A model generated the notes under the pieces. That model was not told the origin of the DNA, searched no databases, and saw only the letters and a list, made by a program, of their open reading frames with translations. A stretch of 64,000 nt of DNA from an uncultured Prevotellaceae bacterium (GTDB taxonomy: Bacteria; Bacteroidota; Bacteroidia; Bacteroidales; Bacteroidaceae): NCBI GenBank assembly GCA_900316575.1, contig ONDJ01000001.1, positions 186,001-250,000 of the forward strand. The letters run 5' to 3'. Position numbers and translations under genes: made by a program. Below are positions 24,854 through 32,634 of this stretch, in pieces; the stretch's first letter is position 1, and each line of letters opens with the position of its first letter.

Positions 24854-27586
24854 TTATTTGATATAAACCTTTCGTCCGCCTACGATGTAGATGCCACGTG
24901 CGGGGTTCATGACGCGACGGCCTTGGAGGTCGTAAACGGCTGCGCCCTGTGTGGGTGCGACTGTGATGGCCTCAATACCTGTAGCTTCCTTCTTGCGGCA
25001 GGTCACTTCGATGTTGCGTACTTCCCAAGTAGGAGCCACTTCAGTGGTGCTCTTGTAGATGAAGCCAAGCTCTATGCTCTGTCCGGCATATTCGCTGAGG
25101 TCGATCTCTACTTCCTCAAAGTTTGAGAAATTCTTACCTTCGTTCAGTTCGGGGAAAGTCAGCGTCAGAGGCTTCCATTCGGTCGTGGCCTTGAGACTGC
25201 GGACACCAGCGTCAGTGGACTCGATCGTAATGACACGAGCTGCCAACTCCATGTAGCCACCTGCGAGGGATGCTGCAACGTAGCCAATGGCATGTTCGAA
25301 GCTAAGCGTAGGTTTAACTTCAGGATTGCTTGCATCAAGCGCTGGGATAGCAAGCACGGGAGTTATGAGCACAGCTTCAGTTGCGAGGTTGGCTTTATCT
25401 GCGGCATAATATCCGCTTGCCACTGCACCATAACGACTGTCAAAGCGCCAAACGGAGGTGAGCTCTTCGGGCAGAACAACGTTGTTCACAACAAGCTGCG
25501 TAGTAGTGCTATTGGTGGCAGCGTCAGAGAAGATAACACCTTCATCGACGGGATCGGGATCGTTGTGTTCAGTAATCGTGATGGTATAAACAGCCTCGGA
25601 GACTTGGCTGGGATTGCCTTCGTCGTCGTAGGCAATAGCCTTAACCGTGGTGGTTTCGTAGAGTTTGAAGGGCTCGGAGTAGAGCTGTGAGTTCCATGTT
25701 GGATCTGTACCATCGAGCGTGTAATAGATGTACGAGCCTTCACCAGCCTTGATGCTTACGGTGACACTGTCGTTCTTCTCGCCTGCACTGGGGCTGATGA
25801 CAGGAGCTGCTACATATACACCAGGAACTACAGTCTCGTCGGTGCGAGCACCGAGATATACGGTAACAGTCTTCACTTGCGTAGTCTTGTTGGCTGCAAG
25901 GGTCACGCTGGAAGCGTTGCCCGTCCATGTCTTACCATTCACATCAACAGTGCCTATTTCGCTGGTGTAGTTCATGCCGTTGGCATCAAACTCAAGTTTA
26001 TAAATAGCCTGTGTTGCGTCTGTTACAGCAAAGGTGATAGCCGTACCGTTGTAAGTACGCATGGTGACATTTCCATTGTTGTCCCACATACGAACTACGG
26101 TGCTGCCGCCGCCGTTGTCGGCTGTGAACGTTACGCCCTCCATCGTGATGGGCTCAGAGATAGCACCAGCCTTGTCGTTGCCTTGACTACCCAATTCAAG
26201 CTGCCAGGGATTTTCGCTGAAGGGGAAAGTTACTGTGGTATATTCGGTATCTTCCGTGGGATCTGTTTGTCCGCCACCGCCTTCCTCGGTTACATCGCGC
26301 TCTTGATATAAGACATAGAGCTGTGGAAGCAAGCCTTGCTCGTCGGCATAGCTGCCAAAACTTTTATGAGTAGTGCTGTACTGGACGTACTTGTTCACGC
26401 TGGCATTGGTGATGGTCCAGGTTGTAACATCATCGATCAAGCTCACAAACCAACCTTGTCCCTCTGTTGGAGCGGCGTCAACGTTGAAGCTAGTGTAAGT
26501 ACCTTTCTGATAGAGCTGACGACCGTCGCTTTGCGTAATAGTATAGGTCGCAGCTGCTGCTCCGCTTACTTCGGAAATAGTGAAAGCGTTGTCAAGGCTG
26601 TTGAGCACAATCATGCCGTCTTCCATCTTGGTCACCTCGTCAACTTTGAGGTAGCCATAGTTACTGGTGATGGGTTTGGCCATGTAGTAGGTATTATCTA
26701 CCTGGGCTACGATAAGATATTGCTTGCCGCTCGTCATTTCCAAAGCGGGAGCAAAGAGATATTCCTTGCCTGTTGTGGTGCCAGAGGGATCGGTCTCTTC
26801 ACCTGTGCCTCCACCCTGCTCGCTCGGAGTGATGGTGTAGGTAACTTCAGCAATAGAACTGCTTACGCCTTCGGTATTGAAAGCAATGGCTTTTACCGTT
26901 GCACTTTCTTTGAGCGTGAAGGGTCCAGTGTAGGGCAGAGACTTTTCCGTTGGATCGGAACCATCAATGGTATAGTAAATTGCAGTTGTTTCATCGCCCG
27001 TAATGGTCACAACAACACTGTCTGTGCGGTTGGTGTTGTTGCGCGGACTAATAGTAGGCATGGTAACATTAGCCCCCGGAGTTACAGTCTGATTGTCTTT
27101 GTCGGCTAAGACAACCGTCAACTGCGTCAAGCGGCTGGTACCCGTTCCTGTAAAGGTTACCTCTGTGTGGTTGCCCGTCCAGTTCGTTTCTTCAAGCGTG
27201 CCCACATTCGTGGTAATATTGTAATAATTTGCACCCGTCGCTGTGAACGTCACACCAACGACAGCTTTGGAACTATCGGTTGGCTTCAAGGTGAGCGTGT
27301 TGCCATTGTAAACACGAAGCTGCGGGCCGGTCCACATGCGTGGAGGCTGATTTGCCGTGCCTTGGACGCAGACCAATTCCACTTCATAGACGGCACCTGT
27401 TGCTGCATCGCCACCGGTAGCCACCAAGGTTTCCACATCGCCAGCGGCTGCTGTCTCACCACTGCCACTTCCCAAGGCATGATTCCAAGGATTGGCAGCG
27501 AAGTCGAACACCACCGTCTGTGCATTTGCCGACACGCCAACAAAGAGGCAAAGTGTCAGCACAAGAAGAGCGTAGAGTTTCTTCAT
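24854..27586 (-). CDS. Large secreted surface protein with T9SS-like sorting tail
   Basis: A 910-residue protein. A signal peptide ends near VSANAQ. Two copies of a chitobiase-type C-terminal (CHB_HEX_C) module are seen, marked by YYTIDGSDPTEKS and YYTLDGTDPTWNS plus VKAIA.D.EG, each following a repeated beta domain (VVFDFAANPWNHALGS and VTFPFSENPWQLELGS). A choice-of-anchor J-like domain is likely near residues 690-860. The final 35 residues (AAVYDLQGRRVMNPARGIYI) resemble Prevotella cell-surface sorting tails, consistent with T9SS export. Its ligand or substrate is unknown. Confidence 0.83.
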   Translation of the reverse strand: MKKLYALLVLTLCLFVGVSANAQTVVFDFAANPWNHALGSGSGETAAAGDVETLVATGGDAATGAVYEVELVCVQGTANQPPRMWTGPQLRVYNGNTLTLKPTDSSKAVVGVTFTATGANYYNITTNVGTLEETNWTGNHTEVTFTGTGTSRLTQLTVVLADKDNQTVTPGANVTMPTISPRNNTNRTDSVVVTITGDETTAIYYTIDGSDPTEKSLPYTGPFTLKESATVKAIAFNTEGVSSSIAEVTYTITPSEQGGGTGEETDPSGTTTGKEYLFAPALEMTSGKQYLIVAQVDNTYYMAKPITSNYGYLKVDEVTKMEDGMIVLNSLDNAFTISEVSGAAAATYTITQSDGRQLYQKGTYTSFNVDAAPTEGQGWFVSLIDDVTTWTITNASVNKYVQYSTTHKSFGSYADEQGLLPQLYVLYQERDVTEEGGGGQTDPTEDTEYTTVTFPFSENPWQLELGSQGNDKAGAISEPITMEGVTFTADNGGGSTVVRMWDNNGNVTMRTYNGTAITFAVTDATQAIYKLEFDANGMNYTSEIGTVDVNGKTWTGNASSVTLAANKTTQVKTVTVYLGARTDETVVPGVYVAAPVISPSAGEKNDSVTVSIKAGEGSYIYYTLDGTDPTWNSQLYSEPFKLYETTTVKAIAYDDEGNPSQVSEAVYTITITEHNDPDPVDEGVIFSDAATNSTTTQLVVNNVVLPEELTSVWRFDSRYGAVASGYYAADKANLATEAVLITPVLAIPALDASNPEVKPTLSFEHAIGYVAASLAGGYMELAARVITIESTDAGVRSLKATTEWKPLTLTFPELNEGKNFSNFEEVEIDLSEYAGQSIELGFIYKSTTEVAPTWEVRNIEVTCRKKEATGIEAITVAPTQGAAVYDLQGRRVMNPARGIYIVGGRKVYIK

Positions 27587-27618
27587 AATTATAAAAAGTT
27601 AAGAGTTAGATTGCTCTG

Positions 27619-27649
27619 CAAAATTACTTTAAGAAAGAGAGCAAGCAAA
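27619..27649 (-). promoter_or_regulatory. Consensus promoter of the surface protein gene
   Basis: Minus strand TTTG (27646-27649), a 19-base spacer and TAATTTTG (27619-27626) form a perfect Bacteroidales promoter 32 bases from the ATG. Confidence 0.85.
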
Positions 27650-27698
27650 GAGTAAAAGATTTTTTTTGACACAATGGAAGCAAACAACCTACAATTTA

Positions 27699-27730
27699 TT
27701 TGTTTAAGCGCACGTCTTGCCGTACTTTTG
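27699..27730 (+). promoter_or_regulatory. Promoter of the threonine dehydrogenase gene
   Basis: TTTG (27699-27702), a 20-base spacer and TACTTTTG (27723-27730) face the gene at 27785. Together with the minus-strand promoter it fills the divergent intergenic region. Confidence 0.8.
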
Positions 27731-27784
27731 CTGCGCTTTGCAGCATAGCAAACATTCTAAATACATAATAAACGACTCAAATTC

Positions 27785-28741
27785 ATGAGAAACATTCTTG
27801 TTATCGGAGCAACGGGACAAATCGGCTCTGAGCTCACAATGAAACTTCGCAAAATCTATGGCAACCGCCACGTGGTATGTGGCTACATTCCCAGTGCCAA
27901 GCCCAAAGGTGTGCTCAAAGAGAGTGGGCCCTACGAGATTTGCGACGTGACCGACGGTGAACAGATTGCCACCGTAGTGCTGAAGCACAACATCGACACG
28001 ATCTTTAACCTTGCCGCCTTGCTGAGCGTGGTTGCCGAAGGACGCCCGCAACTGGCTTGGAAAATAGGCATTGACGGATTGTGGAACGTTTTGGAAGTGG
28101 CTCGCGAGCACAATTGCGCCGTATTCACTCCAAGCAGCATCGGTTCGTTTGGTCCAGAGACACCAGCCGACAAAACTCCTCAAGACACCATTCAGCGCCC
28201 GCGCACCATCTATGGTGTGAGCAAAGTAACTACCGAATTACTCTCAGACTACTATCATAATAAATACGGAGTAGATACACGCTCGGTACGTTTCCCCGGC
28301 CTCATCTCTTACGTCACCCCTCCTGGAGGCGGCACTACAGACTACGCCTGCGACATTTACTACAGTGCCGTTCGTGGCGAGAAGTTCGTTTGCCCCATTG
28401 CAGCAGGCACGTTCATGGACATGATGTACATGCGCGATGCGCTCAATGCCTGCGTAAACTTGATGGAAGCCAATCCCGATCGCCTCATCCACCGCAACAG
28501 CTTCAACATCGCTTCAATGAGTTTTGATCCCGAAGGTGTGGCTGCAGCCATTCGCAAGTACAAGCCCGAATTTGAGATGGAATACAACGTAGATCCTCTC
28601 AAACAAGCAAATGCCGACAGCTGGCCCAACAGCATTGACGACACATGTGCTCGTGAAGAGTGGGACTGGGCTCCGCGCTTTGACCTTGACTCTATGACCA
28701 AAGACATGCTTGACAAACTCGCCGTGAAGCTTCACGATTGA
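27785..28741 (+). CDS. L-threonine 3-dehydrogenase, short-chain (epimerase-like) type
   Basis: A 318-residue extended SDR with GATGQIG at 8-14, SSIGSFGP at about 117-124 and the catalytic YGVSK (Y143, K147). The features VDTRSVRFPGLIS, PPGGGTTDYA and MDMMYMRDAL are those of the SDR-type threonine dehydrogenase, which oxidises threonine to 2-amino-3-ketobutyrate and thus feeds glycine formation. Many databases call it a UDP-glucose epimerase-like protein; the PGGGTTDYA signature argues against that. It is monocistronic. Confidence 0.88.
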   Translation: MRNILVIGATGQIGSELTMKLRKIYGNRHVVCGYIPSAKPKGVLKESGPYEICDVTDGEQIATVVLKHNIDTIFNLAALLSVVAEGRPQLAWKIGIDGLWNVLEVAREHNCAVFTPSSIGSFGPETPADKTPQDTIQRPRTIYGVSKVTTELLSDYYHNKYGVDTRSVRFPGLISYVTPPGGGTTDYACDIYYSAVRGEKFVCPIAAGTFMDMMYMRDALNACVNLMEANPDRLIHRNSFNIASMSFDPEGVAAAIRKYKPEFEMEYNVDPLKQANADSWPNSIDDTCAREEWDWAPRFDLDSMTKDMLDKLAVKLHD

Positions 28742-28779
28742 TTAAGGCCAAACAATATTCCTAATTTATAGCCCCCCTT

Positions 28780-28820
28780 AAGTAATCCCGCAATGTAACT
28801 CACACGTTGCGGGATTACTT
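28780..28820 (+). terminator. Terminator of the threonine dehydrogenase gene
   Basis: AAGTAATCCCGCAA (28780-28793) and TTGCGGGATTACTT (28807-28820) form a 14-bp perfect stem 39 bases after the stop. The tail GTTCCTATTC is only weakly T-rich. Confidence 0.7.
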
Positions 28821-28866
28821 GTTCCTATTCGGGCGACTGATTATACCTACGAATTGGAAAAAGTCG

Positions 28867-28874
28867 TAATTTTG
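28867..28874 (+). promoter_or_regulatory. -7 element before the S9 peptidase gene
   Basis: TAATTTTG matches the consensus and lies 45 bases before the ATG at 28920; no upstream TTTG at the right spacing. Confidence 0.55.
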
Positions 28875-28919
28875 CCGCAGCTTTACTGAAAAGCTTGAAC
28901 ACACAAACACAACTTATCT

Positions 28920-30749
28920 ATGCAAATACCCTTAGAAGACTTCTTCCGCAACAGTCCTGAAACAGCATTCCAACTTTCGCCCGATGGACAGCATATTGCT
29001 TACCTCGCCCCTTGGCGTGACCGCATGAACATCTTTGTTCGCGACACTGACAAGAACAACGAAACGTCCATACAGCTTACACACGAAACGGAGCGTAGTG
29101 TAGGCGGATTTATGTGGAAAGGCAATGACAGCATCCTCTTTGTAAAAGACGTGGGCGGTGATGAGAACTACCAACTCTTCAGCGCCAACATTGATGGTAG
29201 CCACCTGCGCTCCTACACAAACTTTCCAGGTGTGCGCACCAGCCTCATAGACGATCTTGAAGATACTCCCAACGAAGTACTCATAGCACTGAACCGCCGC
29301 AATCCCGAAATCTTTGATGCCTATCGCCTCAATCTTACAAGTGGTGACCTGAAGCTCATCGCCGAAAACCCGGGAAACATACAAGGCTGGATGACCGACC
29401 GTGAGGGGCGTCTGTGTGTAGCCACAGCTATTGTTGATGGTGTGAATACGCAAATACTTTATCGTGACACGGAGGAGGAAGCTTTCCGTCCCGTGCTTAC
29501 CACAAACTTCAAGGAGTCGGTAGATTTCATCACTTTTCTCCCTCACTCCAACGAAGTTCTCGCCACAACGAACCTAGGACGTGACCGCACAGCATTGGTG
29601 CGTATGGATGCCCCAACATGTAGCGAATTGGAAGTCATCTATGAACACCCGCGCTATGACATCAGTAGCATCTATTATTCCAAAAAGCAGGAACGCCTGC
29701 TATGCGTCAGCGTCACTGGCCACACGAAACCTGAGCGCAACTACCTTGACGAAACGTTCCGCGCATTTCGTGAACGCATCGAAGCTTTCTTTCCCAATCA
29801 GCGCGTAGGCATAGCCGATTGCGACAAAGCTGAAGAGCAATTCCTCATCTACGTAGGTAGCGACCGTACACGCGGTGCTTATTACTTCTATCGCGATGGA
29901 CAAGCACCAAGGCTCATTGCTCAACTTGCCCCGTGGCTCAATGAGGAAGAGATGGGCTCCATGTATGGTATTACTTATGACGCACGTGACGGACAGCCCA
30001 TTGAAGCCTACCTCACGCTTCCTCACGGGTACACGCCCGATACAGCACACCAGCTTCCCGTAGTAGTCAATCCTCATGGTGGCCCTTGGGCTCGCGATGT
30101 ATGGGGATGGAACAGCGAAACACAGTTTCTCGCCAACCGAGGATATGCCGTTTTGCAAATGAACTTCCGCAGTAGCACAGGCTATGGTCGGGCCTTCATG
30201 GAAGCGGGCTACAAGCAATGGGGCGGACGTGTCATGGACGATATCAACGATGGTACTAAATACCTTATAGCCCAAGGCATAGCCGATCCTAAACGCATCG
30301 CCATCTACGGCGGTTCTTTCGGAGGCTACGCTGCGCTCGCGGGCATCACATTCACCCCCGACCTCTATGCTTGCGCTGTTGACTATGTTGGGGTGTCAAA
30401 CCTCTTCACGTTCATGCAAACTATCCCACCCTACTGGCGGCCATTGCTTGATATGCTACACGAACAGGTTGGCGACCCTGAAGCCGACCATGACATGCTT
30501 GCAGCAACATCGCCGGCTCTGCACGCCGACCGCATCTGTGTCCCGCTGTTTATTGCTCAAGGAGCCAACGACCCACGTGTCAACAAAGCCGAAAGCGACC
30601 AAATGGTTGCAGCGCTTCAAGCTCGAGGTATTGACGTAGAATACATGGTCAAAGACAACGAGGGGCATGGCTTCAGCAATCAAGAGAACCGCTTTGACTT
30701 CTATCGTGCCATGGAACGCTTCCTTGCCCGACATTTGCAAAAGCATTAG
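28920..30749 (+). CDS. S9-family prolyl oligopeptidase-like serine peptidase
   Basis: A 609-residue protein with an N-terminal beta-propeller (repeated SPDGQHIAYLAP, WMTDREGRLCVATA type blades) and a C-terminal hydrolase domain. The nucleophile elbow GGSFGGYA carries S466; the Asp/His that complete the triad are expected at IAQGANDPRV and NEGHGFS. No signal peptide is seen, so it should be cytoplasmic, as for acylaminoacyl-peptidase-type members. The peptide substrate is unknown. Confidence 0.9.
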   Translation: MQIPLEDFFRNSPETAFQLSPDGQHIAYLAPWRDRMNIFVRDTDKNNETSIQLTHETERSVGGFMWKGNDSILFVKDVGGDENYQLFSANIDGSHLRSYTNFPGVRTSLIDDLEDTPNEVLIALNRRNPEIFDAYRLNLTSGDLKLIAENPGNIQGWMTDREGRLCVATAIVDGVNTQILYRDTEEEAFRPVLTTNFKESVDFITFLPHSNEVLATTNLGRDRTALVRMDAPTCSELEVIYEHPRYDISSIYYSKKQERLLCVSVTGHTKPERNYLDETFRAFRERIEAFFPNQRVGIADCDKAEEQFLIYVGSDRTRGAYYFYRDGQAPRLIAQLAPWLNEEEMGSMYGITYDARDGQPIEAYLTLPHGYTPDTAHQLPVVVNPHGGPWARDVWGWNSETQFLANRGYAVLQMNFRSSTGYGRAFMEAGYKQWGGRVMDDINDGTKYLIAQGIADPKRIAIYGGSFGGYAALAGITFTPDLYACAVDYVGVSNLFTFMQTIPPYWRPLLDMLHEQVGDPEADHDMLAATSPALHADRICVPLFIAQGANDPRVNKAESDQMVAALQARGIDVEYMVKDNEGHGFSNQENRFDFYRAMERFLARHLQKH

Positions 30750-30772
30750 ACACAATATATATTATAATTATA

Positions 30773-31306
30773 ATGAAGTCCAACGACCATCCACTCGAGC
30801 TTTTCAAATATTGCCCCAAATGCGGCGCAACCTTTGAAGTACACGATGCGCGTAGCAAACGCTGTGTGAAATGTGGGTTCACCTACTATCATAATTCCTC
30901 AGCCGCCGTGGCAGCTTTCATTCTCAACGATGCAAACCAACTGTTCGTAGCGCGCCGCGCCTTGCCCCCTGCAGCAGGAACGCTGGATCTTCCTGGCGGG
31001 TTCGTTGATCCTGGCGAGAATTTGGAAGCAGCCCTGCTGCGTGAAGTGAAGGAAGAGACTGGTTTGCTCATCAGCCAACCGAAATATATCTTTTCTTTGC
31101 CCAACATTTACACCTACAGCGGCTTTGATGTCCACACCACCGACGCTTTCTTTGTCTGTCACATCGGCAACCAAACATTCCGCGCTGCCGACGACGTGGA
31201 AGTTTTAGCTTGGTATGAGCTAAAGCAAGTGCACGCCGAGGACTTTGGCCTTCGCTCCATAAGCCGTGCTGTAAACTACTTTCTAAAGATGCAACAAGCA
31301 AGGTGA
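30773..31306 (+). CDS. Nudix hydrolase with N-terminal zinc ribbon
   Basis: A 177-residue protein. Cysteines C14/C17 and C31/C34 form a zinc ribbon, and the Nudix box is complete (GGFVDPGENLEAALLREV then KEETGLL). NUDIX enzymes with a zinc ribbon are often NADH pyrophosphatase-like, but substrate is unproven. It follows the peptidase by 23 bases and overlaps the methyltransferase by four bases (GTGA). Confidence 0.9.
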   Translation: MKSNDHPLELFKYCPKCGATFEVHDARSKRCVKCGFTYYHNSSAAVAAFILNDANQLFVARRALPPAAGTLDLPGGFVDPGENLEAALLREVKEETGLLISQPKYIFSLPNIYTYSGFDVHTTDAFFVCHIGNQTFRAADDVEVLAWYELKQVHAEDFGLRSISRAVNYFLKMQQAR

Positions 31307-32484
31307 GCAACTCTCAAGATTTGAAAGCTTTTATCCAAAGCCATCGCAATGACGATGTCAATGCATTGGCTTTGAAGCTGACGACTGGTGCCGATACAGC
31401 TTTTATATTGAGACAAGTTGAGGGCTGGCAACGCTTGAGCCACAAGGTTCCTTCATGGAACGAAATTGAAGACCTTCATTATCCTGTTCGCCTATCATTG
31501 GAACAATGCAGCAGCGAAGCTACAGCCAGATACAAACAAACCATCGCCGAACGCCTCTGCCCCAGTGGAAAATCATTTGCAGACCTCACGGGGGGCTTTG
31601 GTGTGGACTTCGCTTTTTTGGCTTGCAACTTCAAGCACGCAACTTATGTGGAGCAGAACGCTGAACTATGCTCGCTATTCCACCACAATGCCCCTTTGCT
31701 CAACCTGCCTCCAACTGACATAGTGGAGTCGCAAGCCGACACTTTCCTAAAGACCATGCCCCTGGTTGATTTGTTGTTTCTTGATCCTGCACGCCGCAAC
31801 GAAGCTGGCAAGAAAGTTGCAGCATTGGCCGACTGCTCACCCGACGTGACGGCGCTTTGGGACACGCTACTCACAAAAGCTCGCTACGTAATGCTCAAAC
31901 TTTCGCCCATGCTTGACATTACGGCCATGCTTCGCCAACTCAACCACGTCAAGGAGGTACACGTCGTAGGTTCGCAAGGCGAATGCAAGGAACTCTTGTG
32001 TGTTGCCACTAAGGAAACGCCCGCAAAAGATGAACCTATTATATATTGTAGCGACAGTTCCTTTGCCTTTCACTTTTGTCGCGAAGAGGAAAAACGAGCT
32101 ACACCCGTCTTCGCTCAATCAATAGGCACTTATCTTTACGATCCCGCTACCAGCGTCCTCAAAGCGGGAGCTTTCCACTTGCTCTGCCAACGTCATGGTG
32201 TAGAAAAGCTTTCTCCAGGAACGCATCTATATACCTCAGATAAACTAGTTAAAGACTTCCCTGGGCGCACTTTCCACATTGTGAGCTCCACAGGTTGTAG
32301 CAAACAAGACATCCGCCCCCTGCGCGGGCTTCAAGCCAATCTTGCTGTACGAAACTTTCCTGCAAAGGCAGAAGAGCTACGAGCAAAATGGCACATCAAA
32401 GACGGAGGCAACACTTACCTTTTTGCCTGTCAAGACCTACAAGGCAAAAAAATGCTCATTTGCGCAGAACGTTGCTCATTCTAA
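31303..32484 (+). CDS. SAM-dependent methyltransferase with THUMP-like domain
   Basis: A 393-residue protein starting at GTG 31303, coupled to the nudix stop. It has the SAM-binding motif FADLTGGFGVDFAFLA, an acidic VEQNAELC loop and VDLLFLDPARRN, then a C-terminal THUMP-like domain (FHIVSSTGCSKQDIRPLRGL, ANLAVRNFPAKAEELRAKW). The family is widespread in Bacteroidetes; an RNA substrate is likely but not shown. Confidence 0.85.
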   Translation: MSNSQDLKAFIQSHRNDDVNALALKLTTGADTAFILRQVEGWQRLSHKVPSWNEIEDLHYPVRLSLEQCSSEATARYKQTIAERLCPSGKSFADLTGGFGVDFAFLACNFKHATYVEQNAELCSLFHHNAPLLNLPPTDIVESQADTFLKTMPLVDLLFLDPARRNEAGKKVAALADCSPDVTALWDTLLTKARYVMLKLSPMLDITAMLRQLNHVKEVHVVGSQGECKELLCVATKETPAKDEPIIYCSDSSFAFHFCREEEKRATPVFAQSIGTYLYDPATSVLKAGAFHLLCQRHGVEKLSPGTHLYTSDKLVKDFPGRTFHIVSSTGCSKQDIRPLRGLQANLAVRNFPAKAEELRAKWHIKDGGNTYLFACQDLQGKKMLICAERCSF

Positions 32485-32559
32485 AATGCGCTTAAAGCCT
32501 GCATAGGCAAAAGAAGCAACATAAGAGCGTGAGAACAAGGCCAATAAACAAAAAGTTTC

Positions 32560-32567
32560 TATTTTTG
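32560..32567 (+). promoter_or_regulatory. -7 element before the DUF5686 gene
   Basis: TATTTTTG fits TAnnTTTG and lies 67 bases before the ATG at 32635; spacing to any TTTG is not standard. Confidence 0.5.
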
Positions 32568-32634
32568 CGCACACTAAATGGCTGGCGGATGAAATTGCCA
32601 GTACTCAAGACAGACTTTTCTTAGGAAAGATATA

